DNA of 12,325 bases from ZC4RG30 sp039800965 (GTDB lineage: Bacteria; Pseudomonadota; Gammaproteobacteria; Steroidobacterales; Steroidobacteraceae), in assembly GCA_039800965.1 (NCBI GenBank), contig JBDLPS010000066.1, positions 1-12,325 of the forward strand, read 5' to 3'. The translations under genes and the position numbers were made by a program. Positions 1 through 6,478 of this stretch are shown one piece after another. A model generated the notes under the pieces. It was not told where the DNA came from. It saw only the letters and a program-made list of their open reading frames with translations, and made no database searches. Position 1 is the stretch's first letter; the number at the start of each line of letters is the position of its first letter.

Positions 1-41
1 ACGATGACCCTGAACTGGGTCGAATTCATAGGAACGGCCAT
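1..41 (-). CDS. probable major capsid protein, N-terminus only (partial)
   Basis: An ATG at 41-39 opens a frame that runs off the window; the visible residues are MAVPMNSTQFRVI. The start is supported by AGGAG at about 55-51, eight bases upstream, and by the short distance from the stop codon of the preceding gene. The gene itself is too short to identify by sequence. The assignment rests on position: in phages with the order portal, scaffold, decoration protein, the next gene is normally the major capsid protein, and this N-terminus resembles ones I recall from metagenomic phage capsid proteins. The start codon lies in a perfect inverted repeat (33-70), which suggests translation is coupled to the upstream gene. 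Another virion protein is possible. Confidence 0.55.
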   Translation of the reverse strand, partial: MAVPMNSTQFRVI

Positions 42-70
42 GACTGAATCTCCTCTCTGTTATGGCCGTT
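33..70 (-). promoter_or_regulatory. start-codon hairpin in front of the probable capsid gene
   Basis: In the transcript, AACGGCCAU (70-62) is the exact reverse complement of AUGGCCGUU (41-33). This gives a 9-bp stem with a 20-base loop. The stem contains the AUG start codon of the downstream gene on one side and two bases of the upstream UAA stop codon on the other; the loop holds the Shine-Dalgarno AGGAG. A ribosome terminating at the stop codon would disrupt the stem. The structure is seen; its role in translational coupling is inferred. Confidence 0.55.
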
Positions 71-626
71 AGGCCACCTGACCCTGATAGGTGCTGATCT
101 TCACCCGGATGATCGGGTAGGCGTCGCCCCAAGCGTTGTTGGGATACGGCGCGATGTTCAGCACCTGAAAGGTGGCAGCGGTGCTGCCGGTCGTCGTGGC
201 ATTCAGAGCCTGCGTCGAGAAACCGGTGTAGGCCGAACCCTGCGAGGAATTGGCGAGGTTGATGCCTTCACCGATGGTGGACGACGCCATCGTGGCGTTC
301 GCCTGACCCTCGTAGATGATCTGCGGGTCCATGGTGAAGTAGGCGATCATCGACCCGGCGTCGTAGGTCTGGCTGGCCGGGAAGTACGGCAGCACGAAAC
401 GCTTGGTCGAGGACGTGAACTGGCAGCCCTGAAAGACGCCGATGCACGAGTCCGCGCCGGTCGCCGTGGCGATGAGGGTGCCATCGGTGGTGCGCTTGAC
501 CGGGGTGCCGGTGTAGAGGGCGGTACCGTAAGCGGAAGCGACGCCATCGACCTGATTTTCGATGCGGATCGTGCCGGACGGGTGATAGACGGGAACAAGC
601 CCCTGCGGGGCGGCAGTGCTGGACAC
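69..626 (-). CDS. capsid decoration-like virion protein
   Basis: A 185-residue protein beginning MSSTAAPQGLVPVYHPSG, with repeated short segments rich in T, S, G and A and almost no charged stretches, as expected for a beta-rich outer capsid protein. The N-terminal pattern (GLVPVYHPSG, then a YGTALYTGTPV segment, then GVFQGCQF) recalls the family of small decoration or capsid-stabilising proteins that precede the major capsid gene in many tailed phages. I chose the GTG at 626-624 because GGAGG at 639-635 sits eight bases upstream. The frame stays open to a TTG at 698, but that start has no comparable ribosome site. The gene follows a long intergenic segment and is 27 bases upstream of the probable capsid gene. 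Family membership is from memory; a head fibre or cement protein is an alternative. Confidence 0.6.
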   Translation of the reverse strand: MSSTAAPQGLVPVYHPSGTIRIENQVDGVASAYGTALYTGTPVKRTTDGTLIATATGADSCIGVFQGCQFTSSTKRFVLPYFPASQTYDAGSMIAYFTMDPQIIYEGQANATMASSTIGEGINLANSSQGSAYTGFSTQALNATTTGSTAATFQVLNIAPYPNNAWGDAYPIIRVKISTYQGQVA

Positions 627-745
627 GGATAAATCCTCCGAGATGGGTTGCTCCATTCGGGCAGGGGCCTGTTCAACACCAGACGGTGGACTAGCCAACC
701 ATACGACCGCCTCAGTTCCGGATACCGTGACCTGCCGTTACACCG

Positions 746-777
746 AGCCAACTGGCTACAAGACGCCTGCGTGCAGG
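746..777. promoter_or_regulatory. two interrupted palindromes, possible operator pair
   Basis: AGCCA-AC-TGGCT (746-757) and CCTGC-GT-GCAGG (766-777) are each perfect 5-2-5 palindromes. Their centres are 20 bp apart, close to two helical turns. The half-sites differ, so one protein binding both is not obvious. They may also form small hairpins in the RNA leader of the decoration gene. This is a weak call. Confidence 0.2.
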
Positions 778-807
778 TCCTGATCCTCGTACTGAAAGGA
801 CAGGAAT

Positions 808-831
808 GCCAGAGAGCCTAAGCCCTCCGGC
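808..831 (-). terminator. terminator-like hairpin after the 198-residue gene
   Basis: Read on the minus strand, GCCGGAGGGC-UUAG-GCUCUCUGGC forms a 10-bp stem with two G-U pairs and a four-base loop. It begins 27 bases after the stop codon of the upstream gene. The following bases (AUUCCUGUCCUUUC) are pyrimidine-rich but lack a clean U-tract. It may be an imperfect or partial terminator that resets expression before the highly expressed capsid genes, or an mRNA-stabilising or processing hairpin. Confidence 0.45.
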
Positions 832-834
832 ACC

Positions 835-857
835 GAGTCGTCAAGTCTCTGAGTCGT
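835..857. repeat. intergenic pair of GAGTCGT heptamers
   Basis: Two plus-strand copies, at 835-841 and 851-857, lie 16 bp start to start, directly after the stop codon of the 198-residue gene and before the terminator-like hairpin. They belong to the window-wide set of 24 copies. Because they lie outside coding sequence, codon choice cannot explain them. Confidence 0.7.
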
Positions 858-1454
858 TCAGGACAGGTCAAACATGTCCTTGCGAGGGGTTTCGATGCGC
901 CGACGGAGGTCGTGCATGCCCTCTTCCAGAGTGATCCTGCCGCCCTTCTGGCGGGCCTCGTCGCCCAGAGCATCGAGACCGTCAAAAATGCCCTGCGCCT
1001 GTTCGCGCGGCTGGTCGAAGTGGAACTCGCGCATGTAGGCTTCGTAGTTCTCGGCGGTGGTTTCCATTGCCACCATCTCGCGCCACATGACGGCCCCGGC
1101 CATCACGCCGTCCTTGACCGAGTTGGCTTCGGCCGACCAGCCCTCGTGCTTCACGTCGTCGAGCATGACGAAGTTGTAGCCGTTGCGCTTGCGGCGCTGC
1201 GGGGTGTCCACCGGGTGCGAGGTCGAGACCCAGCAGCGGTGGAAGCCGGTCTTCGGCGGCAGGCTGGGAAGCAGGCTCTCGTTCCAGCGATCCTGAAACT
1301 GGCGGCGGCGCAGCGGCTCGCTCATGGCGTGCGGGGCTTCGCGGGAGGCCGTCTCGGCCTGCCTCGATCCCATGCCGCCGTGGTCGTCGTCCCGGTGCGT
1401 GGCATCACGCTCCTGACGGTTCATCCGCTCGTCCTGCTGGTTCTTGTTGCTCAT
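858..1454 (-). CDS. conserved virion-module protein of unknown function
   Basis: A 198-residue protein. The first 60 residues are hydrophilic and charged (MSNKNQQDERMNRQERDATH) and look disordered. A central block at about residues 64-100, with SLPPKTGFHRCWVSTSHP and a following RRKRNGY, resembles a conserved phage family I recall next to scaffold and capsid genes, but I cannot name its function. The remainder is a charged, probably helical tail. The ATG at 1454-1452 was chosen because it lies six bases after TAGGAGAC, the ribosome-site cassette that also supplies the stop codon of the scaffold-like gene. An in-frame extension to 1517 would overlap that gene without a better site. A head-completion, scaffold-associated or minor capsid role is an inference from position only. 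Confidence 0.6.
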   Translation of the reverse strand: MSNKNQQDERMNRQERDATHRDDDHGGMGSRQAETASREAPHAMSEPLRRRQFQDRWNESLLPSLPPKTGFHRCWVSTSHPVDTPQRRKRNGYNFVMLDDVKHEGWSAEANSVKDGVMAGAVMWREMVAMETTAENYEAYMREFHFDQPREQAQGIFDGLDALGDEARQKGGRITLEEGMHDLRRRIETPRKDMFDLS

Positions 1455-1460
1455 GGTGCT

Positions 1461-1468
1461 GTCTCCTA
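1461..1468 (-). promoter_or_regulatory. TAGGAGAC stop/ribosome-site cassette (scaffold-like to 198-residue gene)
   Basis: The TAG stop codon of the scaffold-like gene is the first half of TAGGAGAC, whose GGAG serves as Shine-Dalgarno for the ATG six bases later. The same octamer occurs at three other junctions in the window, which points to tight translational coupling. Confidence 0.65.
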
Positions 1469-2584
1469 CGACCGACTGTATTCGCCGCGCTTGGCGCGCT
1501 GCTGGTTGTTCCGCCACTGCTGGATCAGGCGGTCGCGACGCTGCTTCTGGTCAGGCGCGAGGTTCTGATCCAACAGGCCCTCGCCTTCCAGATACTCGCG
1601 CATCATGGGATCGAGGGCGAACGTCGTGCCCGACGTGCGGCGGGTGTTTCGGCCCGACGACGTGGGCGGCATGCCCGTGGTGCGGGCCACGCGGCGCGGC
1701 TCCGGGGTGTCGTCGCCGTCATCCGAGTCGCCGCCCTTGTCCGGCAGGAACCCGCGCTTGGCGAGTCGTTCTTCCAGCGTGCGCCAGTACAGCGGCGTGT
1801 CCGGACGGTAGCCTTCCGCCGCCACCGAGTCGTCGATGGCGCGGATCATCATGCTTTCCTCGTCCGTCCCGTTCGGGTCGAAATAGGAGAACCGGGACAT
1901 GAACGTCTCGGTGTAGTCCGTGGCCTTCGGACTGACGGTGGCTTGTGCCTGTCCCTGCGGCTGCGGACGCTGCGGCACCTGTCCGCCAGCCTGCGCCTCG
2001 TAGGCCATGCGTTGGCGAGCGTTCGAAAGCTGGAACACCCGGGCCGACGCCTCGTCGCGCAGACGCTGGATTTCGCGGAACTTCTCGCCGTCGCTGTTTG
2101 CGACTGCGCGGGCAAGTTCCTCGTCCGCCATCTGCAGGGCCTGCTGGGCCGCACCCAACTGGCTCTCCAGCGTGTTCATGGTCAGGCTGGCCTGTCCCTT
2201 GGTCACGCCCTGAATGATGCCGGTCAGGTGGTCGATGCGCTGGTAGAGACCGGCGATCTCGGCGTCGCGACCGTTGATCGCCTCGCGTCGGGCGTTGTTG
2301 CGCCGCTTGCGACGACTCTGTCGCTCTTCGGTGCCGCGCTCCGAGTCGTCGTAGGCAAGACGTGCGTCTTCCTCGACTTCCTTGAGCCGGGCCTGCTTGT
2401 CGTCGTCACTGTCCTCGATGTCGGCAACGACTCGCTTGTCTTGCGACTTGTCGTCTTCGAGTTCGATCTCGACCGGCTCGTTGGCGTTGCCCGTCAGGTT
2501 GTCCATGCCGCCAACCATGACGACTTCGCCGCCGCCCTTGCTGGGACGATCCTCTTCCACTTCTCGCTGTCTGGCCTGTGCCAT
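1466..2584 (-). CDS. scaffold-like capsid assembly protein
   Basis: A 372-residue, highly charged protein. The first 90 residues are strongly acidic (IELEDDKSQDKRVVADIEDSDDD). Residues of about 105-190 form a long predicted coiled coil rich in A, Q, L, E and R. A proline-glutamine linker follows (QVPQRPQPQGQAQ). The C-terminal third contains an LYWRTLEERLAKRGFLP segment, a second acidic patch (GGDSDDGDD) and a basic, Arg/Gln-rich end. Acidic and coiled-coil composition, a basic C-terminus and a place between the portal and capsid genes are the usual marks of an internal scaffold, which is removed or cleaved during head maturation. No catalytic protease motif is visible. The ATG at 2584 follows AGGGGG by six bases. 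Scaffold proteins are poorly conserved, so this rests on composition and position. Confidence 0.6.
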   Translation of the reverse strand: MAQARQREVEEDRPSKGGGEVVMVGGMDNLTGNANEPVEIELEDDKSQDKRVVADIEDSDDDKQARLKEVEEDARLAYDDSERGTEERQSRRKRRNNARREAINGRDAEIAGLYQRIDHLTGIIQGVTKGQASLTMNTLESQLGAAQQALQMADEELARAVANSDGEKFREIQRLRDEASARVFQLSNARQRMAYEAQAGGQVPQRPQPQGQAQATVSPKATDYTETFMSRFSYFDPNGTDEESMMIRAIDDSVAAEGYRPDTPLYWRTLEERLAKRGFLPDKGGDSDDGDDTPEPRRVARTTGMPPTSSGRNTRRTSGTTFALDPMMREYLEGEGLLDQNLAPDQKQRRDRLIQQWRNNQQRAKRGEYSRS

Positions 2585-2596
2585 GAATGCCCCCTA

Positions 2597-3040
2597 TCAG
2601 GAATTGATGACGCCAAGCGGATCGGCCGTGACAAGGCCAATCAGGTCGGTGTCCTTGATGGCGATGAACAGGGCGTCCTCGTTGCCCTCGATCTTCACCG
2701 CCCACCGGTCGCCGCCGTACATCGGCGCGCGCACGAAGTCGCCCACGGCGCACCAGTCGCCTTCGGGCCACGGCTCCAGCGTGTCGCGACGCCTGAACGC
2801 GGACGGACCCATCGAACGCACCAGCGCGGTCTGCGTCCGGTACTTGTCGGCGTCACGCGTGTCGTCGGCCAGCAGGATGCCGCCCTTCGTTTTCTTCACC
2901 GGGCTGCGAAGCTGCAGCACCAGCAGGTAACCCATGGGAACGATGCCGGGATCGACATCGGGGAACGCCTCTTTGAGTCGTTCGGTGTACGCGACCCCCA
3001 GCACGTCGCTGATGGCCTTGGTTTGCAGTCTCTCTTTCAC
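2597..3040 (-). CDS. GroES-like co-chaperonin
   Basis: A 147-residue protein with the Cpn10 layout: an early beta strand (IVPMGYLLVLQL, residues 33-44), a mobile loop with KKTKGGILLADD (residues 49-60), a middle section with LVRSMGPSAF, and a C-terminal strand pair (VGDFVRAPMYGG, then AVKIEGNEDALFIAI). In GroES the hydrophobic tripeptide after the loop glycines binds GroEL; here it is I55-L56-L57, so docking to a host GroEL ring is plausible. It is longer than GroES (about 97 residues), with a roughly 32-residue N-terminal extension and an insert after MGPSAF. The start is GTG at 3040, four bases after a TAGGAGAC cassette. By analogy with T4 gp31 it probably helps fold a capsid protein, and its place just before the scaffold-like gene supports that. 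Confidence 0.85.
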   Translation of the reverse strand: MKERLQTKAISDVLGVAYTERLKEAFPDVDPGIVPMGYLLVLQLRSPVKKTKGGILLADDTRDADKYRTQTALVRSMGPSAFRRRDTLEPWPEGDWCAVGDFVRAPMYGGDRWAVKIEGNEDALFIAIKDTDLIGLVTADPLGVINS

Positions 3041-3044
3041 GACA

Positions 3045-3052
3045 GTCTCCTA
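3045..3052 (-). promoter_or_regulatory. TAGGAGAC stop/ribosome-site cassette before the GroES-like gene
   Basis: The TAG at 3052-3050 ends the 66-residue gene and overlaps the GGAG that serves the GTG at 3040, four bases downstream. The cassette is what makes this GTG the chosen start of the co-chaperonin gene. Confidence 0.65.
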
Positions 3053-3250
3053 GTCTTGATCTTGGTCGCTGTTCGCTTCCTCGATCTTTTCGTTCAAGCG
3101 TTCACGCACCTGCGCAACCGCCTGCAGAATCCCCGAAACACGACCAAACCCGAACTCGGTTCGGTAGTCCTGTTGCGGGAACTCGGCAGCTTCAATGGCC
3201 TCTCCTCGAACACCATCGAGGATGGCCAAAACGACTTCGAGAGGGATCAC
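3050..3250 (-). CDS. small acidic protein of unknown function
   Basis: A 66-residue protein, MIPLEVVLAILDGVRGEAIE at the N-terminus and a very acidic C-terminus (EEANSDQDQD). It is probably mostly helical; a TEFGFGRVSGILQAV segment sits in the middle. It starts with GTG at 3250, three bases after the stop codon of the preceding small gene, so it is probably translated by coupling, since only a weak Shine-Dalgarno is present. I do not recognise a family. Its open frame, tight spacing on both sides and the cassette at its end make it a real gene. Confidence 0.6.
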   Translation of the reverse strand: MIPLEVVLAILDGVRGEAIEAAEFPQQDYRTEFGFGRVSGILQAVAQVRERLNEKIEEANSDQDQD

Positions 3251-3253
3251 GAA

Positions 3254-3409
3254 TTACTTCGTGTTCTTCGACGGCGTGTTGACGCTGCCGTGCGTTCCCT
3301 GACGCTTGCCCAGAGCGGCGGCCGACGCTTCGGCATACGACTCACCAGCAGCGAGGGCCTTGTGCATCGGCACCGGACCCTTCACGCCCTTACCTACCTT
3401 GTCGCTCAT
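3254..3409 (-). CDS. 51-residue basic protein of unknown function
   Basis: MSDKVGKGVKGPVPMHKALA begins a 51-residue, lysine-rich protein that ends in TPSKNTK. The PMHKALAAG segment recalls other tiny phage proteins near portal genes, but no function is known to me. The start ATG at 3409 is one base after the TGA of the gene upstream. Its ribosome site (AAGGGAAG) lies inside the last codons of that gene, so coupling is likely. Codon 23 onward reads GAG TCG TAT and carries one copy of the recurrent GAGTCGT heptamer. Confidence 0.6.
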   Translation of the reverse strand: MSDKVGKGVKGPVPMHKALAAGESYAEASAAALGKRQGTHGSVNTPSKNTK

Positions 3410-3410
3410 G

Positions 3411-3542
3411 TCACTTCCCTTTCGACTTGCGCGCCACGTTGAGCGCGATGGCGACGGCCTGCTTCTGCGGCTTGCCCGCAGCCATCTCCGTCTTGATGTT
3501 GGCCGACACGGCCTTCTTCGAGGAACCCTTCTTCAACGGCAT
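3411..3542 (-). CDS. 43-residue Lys-rich protein, DUF6496-like
   Basis: A 43-residue basic protein that begins MPLKKGSSKKAVSANIKTEM and continues with the phrase AAGKPQKQAVAIALNVARK. This phrase, GKPxKQAxAIALxxAR, is widespread in tiny phage and bacterial proteins; I associate it with DUF6496-like families, from memory. The charge suggests nucleic-acid or virion-interior contact, but no activity is established. The ATG at 3542 is four bases after a TAGGAGAC cassette that also supplies the preceding stop codon. Confidence 0.65.
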   Translation of the reverse strand: MPLKKGSSKKAVSANIKTEMAAGKPQKQAVAIALNVARKSKGK

Positions 3543-3546
3543 TGCA

Positions 3547-3554
3547 GTCTCCTA
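3547..3554 (-). promoter_or_regulatory. TAGGAGAC stop/ribosome-site cassette before the 43-residue gene
   Basis: The TAG at 3554-3552 ends the 78-residue gene and forms part of the Shine-Dalgarno for the ATG at 3542, four bases downstream. Confidence 0.65.
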
Positions 3555-3788
3555 CTTCTTGCGCGGGTTATACCCGCCGTAAAACCCCTCGCTGTCATGG
3601 TGCCGGGGCATGCACTGGTAGCCGACCTTGCCGCCCGTCTTGAACGCGGCAGCCGGGAGGCCCGGCGAGAAACCGTCGCTGGGCGACGCGCCCATGGGCG
3701 ACACGGCGTTCTTCGGCGGTGCGCCCAGCTTCGAGGCGGTGGTGGCAGGCGGGCGTCCCATGCGGACGCCAAAGTTCTTGCGAGGCAT
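3552..3788 (-). CDS. 78-residue basic Gly/Pro-rich protein of unknown function
   Basis: The protein starts MPRKNFGVRMGRPPATTASK and ends HHDSEGFYGGYNPRKK. It is rich in G, P, K and R and is probably largely disordered. A FKTGGKVGY segment resembles the GG-x-V motifs of the 1688-residue protein two genes upstream, hinting at shared localisation or processing. Its ATG at 3788 lies three bases after a TAGGAGAC cassette that ends the portal gene. No family recognised. Confidence 0.6.
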   Translation of the reverse strand: MPRKNFGVRMGRPPATTASKLGAPPKNAVSPMGASPSDGFSPGLPAAAFKTGGKVGYQCMPRHHDSEGFYGGYNPRKK

Positions 3789-3791
3789 GTT

Positions 3792-3799
3792 GTCTCCTA
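3792..3799 (-). promoter_or_regulatory. TAGGAGAC stop/ribosome-site cassette after the portal gene
   Basis: The portal's TAG stop (3799-3797) is fused to GGAG, followed after AC and three bases by the ATG of the 78-residue gene. It is the first of the four TAGGAGAC junctions in transcription order. Confidence 0.65.
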
Positions 3800-6478
3800 C
3801 GGTGCGACGTTGCCCGGGTCCTGTCCGGTCCCGGTCTTGAGATTGCCAGCGGCCTTGTCGGCCTTGATCTTGCTGTCGGTGATTTCGAGCGCGGTCTCGT
3901 TGTCGTCGCTGTTGGTCTCCAGCTTGACCTGCGCGGCGATGTTCGCGACCGTCTCTCGCGACTGGTTGGTCGCGTGAACACCTGCCAGCCGCAGTTCGTT
4001 GCCGTGGGCTGCAGTGGCGCTGCGGTCAGCCGCCTCGCGCTCGCGCAGTTCCCGGTCGGCCGCGCTGTTCTCCGCGCTCTGGCGCAGCTTCTCGGCGTCA
4101 AGCTGCATCTTCTGCGCCGTCAGCATGTCCTTGCGTTCCGCCTGCTGGGCCTTGTTCTGCTCGCTGACCAGCTTCAACTGCGTGTTCGCCTGATCGGCCT
4201 GCGTCTGGCGATCCACGTCCTTCATGGCGACGATGCTGGGGTCCATCGGCTGCTGCGGCGCGAGTCGTTGCATCAGCATCTGGGCCTGCGCGATGACTTG
4301 CGGCATCGGTCCCAGAACCTCGTCGGCGTGCTGCATGACCTCCGGCGTCAGTTCGGCCAGCATGCGGTCAAGCGGGGCCTCGAACTGCGGGGCCGACAAC
4401 GACTCGATGGTGAGCATCTCGTTTCCGGTCTGGGCGCGAAGCGCGGCGTTTGCCGCTTCCAGCATGGCGTTCGAGTACCAGAGCGCGATGTGTTCAGCGA
4501 GGTGCTGAAGCATGGCGGGCAGGTACTTGGTCGCGATGATGGTGTTCGATCCGAACAGCGGCGACTGCATGTAGGCGAGGTGAACCGCCAGATGCGCCTC
4601 GTGGTCCTGACCCGGGAACGCCTTGATGGGCAGGCCGTTCGACGCGGTCGTGTTCTCGGCCACGGCGTTCTGCTGTACCGGCTGCGCCTGCGGCTGCAGG
4701 AACTGTTCCGGGTTCGGCACGTTCATCTGCTTGAGGAAGTACAGTTCCGTCTTCCTCATGTCGTAGACCATCGGCAGCGCCTGCGAACGCTGCACGACAA
4801 GCTGGGCCAGCGACTGGCGCTGCATATCCGAGAAGATGCGCGGGTCGCTGACCGGCACGACCATCAGCGGACCGGCGAAGTCCTCGCGCGAGACGATCAG
4901 TTCGCCGTAGTCGTCCTGTATCTCGACGTTGTTGATCGTGCGTGCGTTGATGTCCCAAAGCTGCTTCAGGAACCGGCGCATCGAGCGATGGAGTCGTCCA
5001 TGCACCGCGCCAAGGTTCTTCAGGCCCTGCTCGATGAACATGTTGGCGGTGCCGACCGGCGTGTTCCCGCCAAACTTGTCGTACTCGTCAAAAGTCGTGC
5101 GAACGACTCCGCGAGCGGCATCGACGAGGAAGCCGAGCAACTGGAACAGCACGGGGCTGGGCGGGTTGAACGGCAGCGGCATGTAGGTCTTGCGCACGTC
5201 GTCCTGCGCCAGAGACCCCTGCACTTCGGTCGTCTGCGTCGGTTGCGCGCGGATGTTCTGGCCACCAGCCGTCGCGCCTCCCTTGAGGCGGATGCCGGTC
5301 TGGCTGTTGTTCAGGTGCGCCGCGTCCAGCAGGGCGCGCAGCGAACCGGTGGCCGCACCGGACAGGCCGCCAATCATGTGCGTCATGCCGATGGGATAGC
5401 CGCCGCGCCACGGCCAGAACGGCCACTCGATCAGGAAGTCGAGTCGTTTCTTGAGCGGGTCGTCCTCGCGCCAGTTGCGGTAGATCGCCAGCACCTTCTC
5501 GGTGTCGGCGTCGATGGTGACGAGGTACGGCTCGGCCGGTGAGTCGTCGTCTTCAAGCGACAGCAGCGCCGACGTTTCGTAGACGATGCGGATGTTGTCG
5601 ATGTTCTCGCTGGTCTGCTCACGGCCGATGATGCGGTCGTTCGACTGGCTCGACGCCGTCTGCTCCGGGGAGTCGGACGAAATCTTGATGTTGAGAACGT
5701 CGCGCCACAGCCCGTTGTTGACGTTGCTGTGGTACTGCCAGCGGTCGATCTCCTGCTCGTGCGTGATGCGAGGCTGCGTGTAGATCGCGCCGTCGCTCCA
5801 CGGCCGGTGGACCTTGTCGATGGGAATTGCGACGACCGACGGGCCGTCGTCGCCGTAGTACATCTTCGTGTAGAAGGCACCACCGAGCGGGCACTGCGTG
5901 AAGCCCATCTCGAACTCGTGGTAGACGTTCGGCATCAACTCCGTAAGCTGGAGGTTCATGTAGCGCGACACGCGGTCGGCGCGCTCGTCCTTCTGGTCGG
6001 TGTTGGCACCGATGACCTTCGACTTCACCGGACCTTCCGGCGGCAGCATCTCGTTCATCACGCGCGCGGCGAAGTCGATGCAGGCTTCGGTCAGCACCGG
6101 GTGAACGACCTTGCTTGCGCCCGGGAACGACGCGCCGCCCGGGGCGTCGTCACCGAGACCGGTGCGGCGCAGGCCCTCTTCGTACTGCTTGTCCCGCTTC
6201 TCGCGCGACTCCTTGTCCACCTTGATGGCGTCAAGCATGTCCTTCGCGATCTGCGTCAGGCGGCCCTCTTCGAGGACTTCCGCGAGATTGGCGAAGTGAT
6301 CGCTGGGATCGGCCGGGGGCGGGGCCTGATCATCCATCACGATCTCGACGGAGCCGTCGTCGTTGATGATCACGTCGCTGCCCGGAGGCGCAGCCGCGTC
6401 GATGCGGCTCACGCCTTCGGCCTTGCCCGGCTGGGCGTAGGGATCGTCTACGTTCTCGGCACCGTACACGTCACTCAT
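3797..6478 (-). CDS. portal protein
   Basis: An 893-residue protein that would form the ring at the capsid vertex through which DNA is packaged and ejected. The acidic N-terminal 65 residues are followed by a helical region with a DERADRVSRYMNLQLTELMP segment, which is typical of large podovirus-type portals. At about residues 345-375 is an aromatic, Gly-rich stretch (IEWPFWPWRGG, then IGMTHMIGGLSG). Next come an RALLDAAHLNN helix and a GGNTPVGTANMFIEQGLKNL segment, both usual in this family. From about residue 590 the protein is Gln/Ala-rich, and residues of about 750-860 form a long coiled coil (DRQTQADQANTQLKL and onward). This fits the extended C-terminal barrel seen in P22-like portals, though that comparison is inference. 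The ATG overlaps the TGA of the 1688-residue gene as ATGA, with GGAGG nine bases upstream. The terminase genes are not in the window. Confidence 0.85.
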   Translation of the reverse strand: MSDVYGAENVDDPYAQPGKAEGVSRIDAAAPPGSDVIINDDGSVEIVMDDQAPPPADPSDHFANLAEVLEEGRLTQIAKDMLDAIKVDKESREKRDKQYEEGLRRTGLGDDAPGGASFPGASKVVHPVLTEACIDFAARVMNEMLPPEGPVKSKVIGANTDQKDERADRVSRYMNLQLTELMPNVYHEFEMGFTQCPLGGAFYTKMYYGDDGPSVVAIPIDKVHRPWSDGAIYTQPRITHEQEIDRWQYHSNVNNGLWRDVLNIKISSDSPEQTASSQSNDRIIGREQTSENIDNIRIVYETSALLSLEDDDSPAEPYLVTIDADTEKVLAIYRNWREDDPLKKRLDFLIEWPFWPWRGGYPIGMTHMIGGLSGAATGSLRALLDAAHLNNSQTGIRLKGGATAGGQNIRAQPTQTTEVQGSLAQDDVRKTYMPLPFNPPSPVLFQLLGFLVDAARGVVRTTFDEYDKFGGNTPVGTANMFIEQGLKNLGAVHGRLHRSMRRFLKQLWDINARTINNVEIQDDYGELIVSREDFAGPLMVVPVSDPRIFSDMQRQSLAQLVVQRSQALPMVYDMRKTELYFLKQMNVPNPEQFLQPQAQPVQQNAVAENTTASNGLPIKAFPGQDHEAHLAVHLAYMQSPLFGSNTIIATKYLPAMLQHLAEHIALWYSNAMLEAANAALRAQTGNEMLTIESLSAPQFEAPLDRMLAELTPEVMQHADEVLGPMPQVIAQAQMLMQRLAPQQPMDPSIVAMKDVDRQTQADQANTQLKLVSEQNKAQQAERKDMLTAQKMQLDAEKLRQSAENSAADRELREREAADRSATAAHGNELRLAGVHATNQSRETVANIAAQVKLETNSDDNETALEITDSKIKADKAAGNLKTGTGQDPGNVAP

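Larger units (their letters stand above)
627..857. other. 231-base intergenic segment before the capsid genes
   Basis: No gene fits here. It contains a pair of GAGTCGT heptamers (835-841 and 851-857), a terminator-like hairpin (808-831), two 12-base interrupted palindromes (746-757 and 766-777) whose centres are exactly 20 bp apart, and the Shine-Dalgarno of the next gene. I found no convincing sigma-70 promoter. A phage or host promoter for the capsid genes could lie between the hairpin and the GTG, but I cannot point to it. Confidence 0.5.

Noticed and set aside
627..698. Upstream TTG start for the decoration-like gene, adding 24 residues
   Set aside because: The GTG at 626 has GGAGG at ideal spacing and gives an N-terminus typical of such proteins; the TTG has no clear site.
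690..760. A tRNA-like segment in the intergenic region (D-loop-like GGTGTAACGGCAG and a weak 7-bp acceptor stem)
   Set aside because: No GGTTCRANTCC T-arm, no matching D-stem and no proper anticodon stem could be drawn.
1455..1517. Upstream start for the 198-residue gene
   Set aside because: It would overlap the scaffold-like gene by about 50 bases, and the ATG at 1454 follows the TAGGAGAC cassette.
1943..3442. A 499-residue plus-strand open frame crossing several minus-strand genes
   Set aside because: It runs across the junctions of the scaffold-like, GroES-like and small genes, all of which have ribosome sites and coherent products. The plus-strand product has antisense-type composition.
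3719..5542. A 607-residue plus-strand open frame opposite the portal gene
   Set aside because: It is a shadow in GC-rich DNA. Its product is biased to R, L, V and H without recognisable phrases, while the opposite frame is a clear portal protein.
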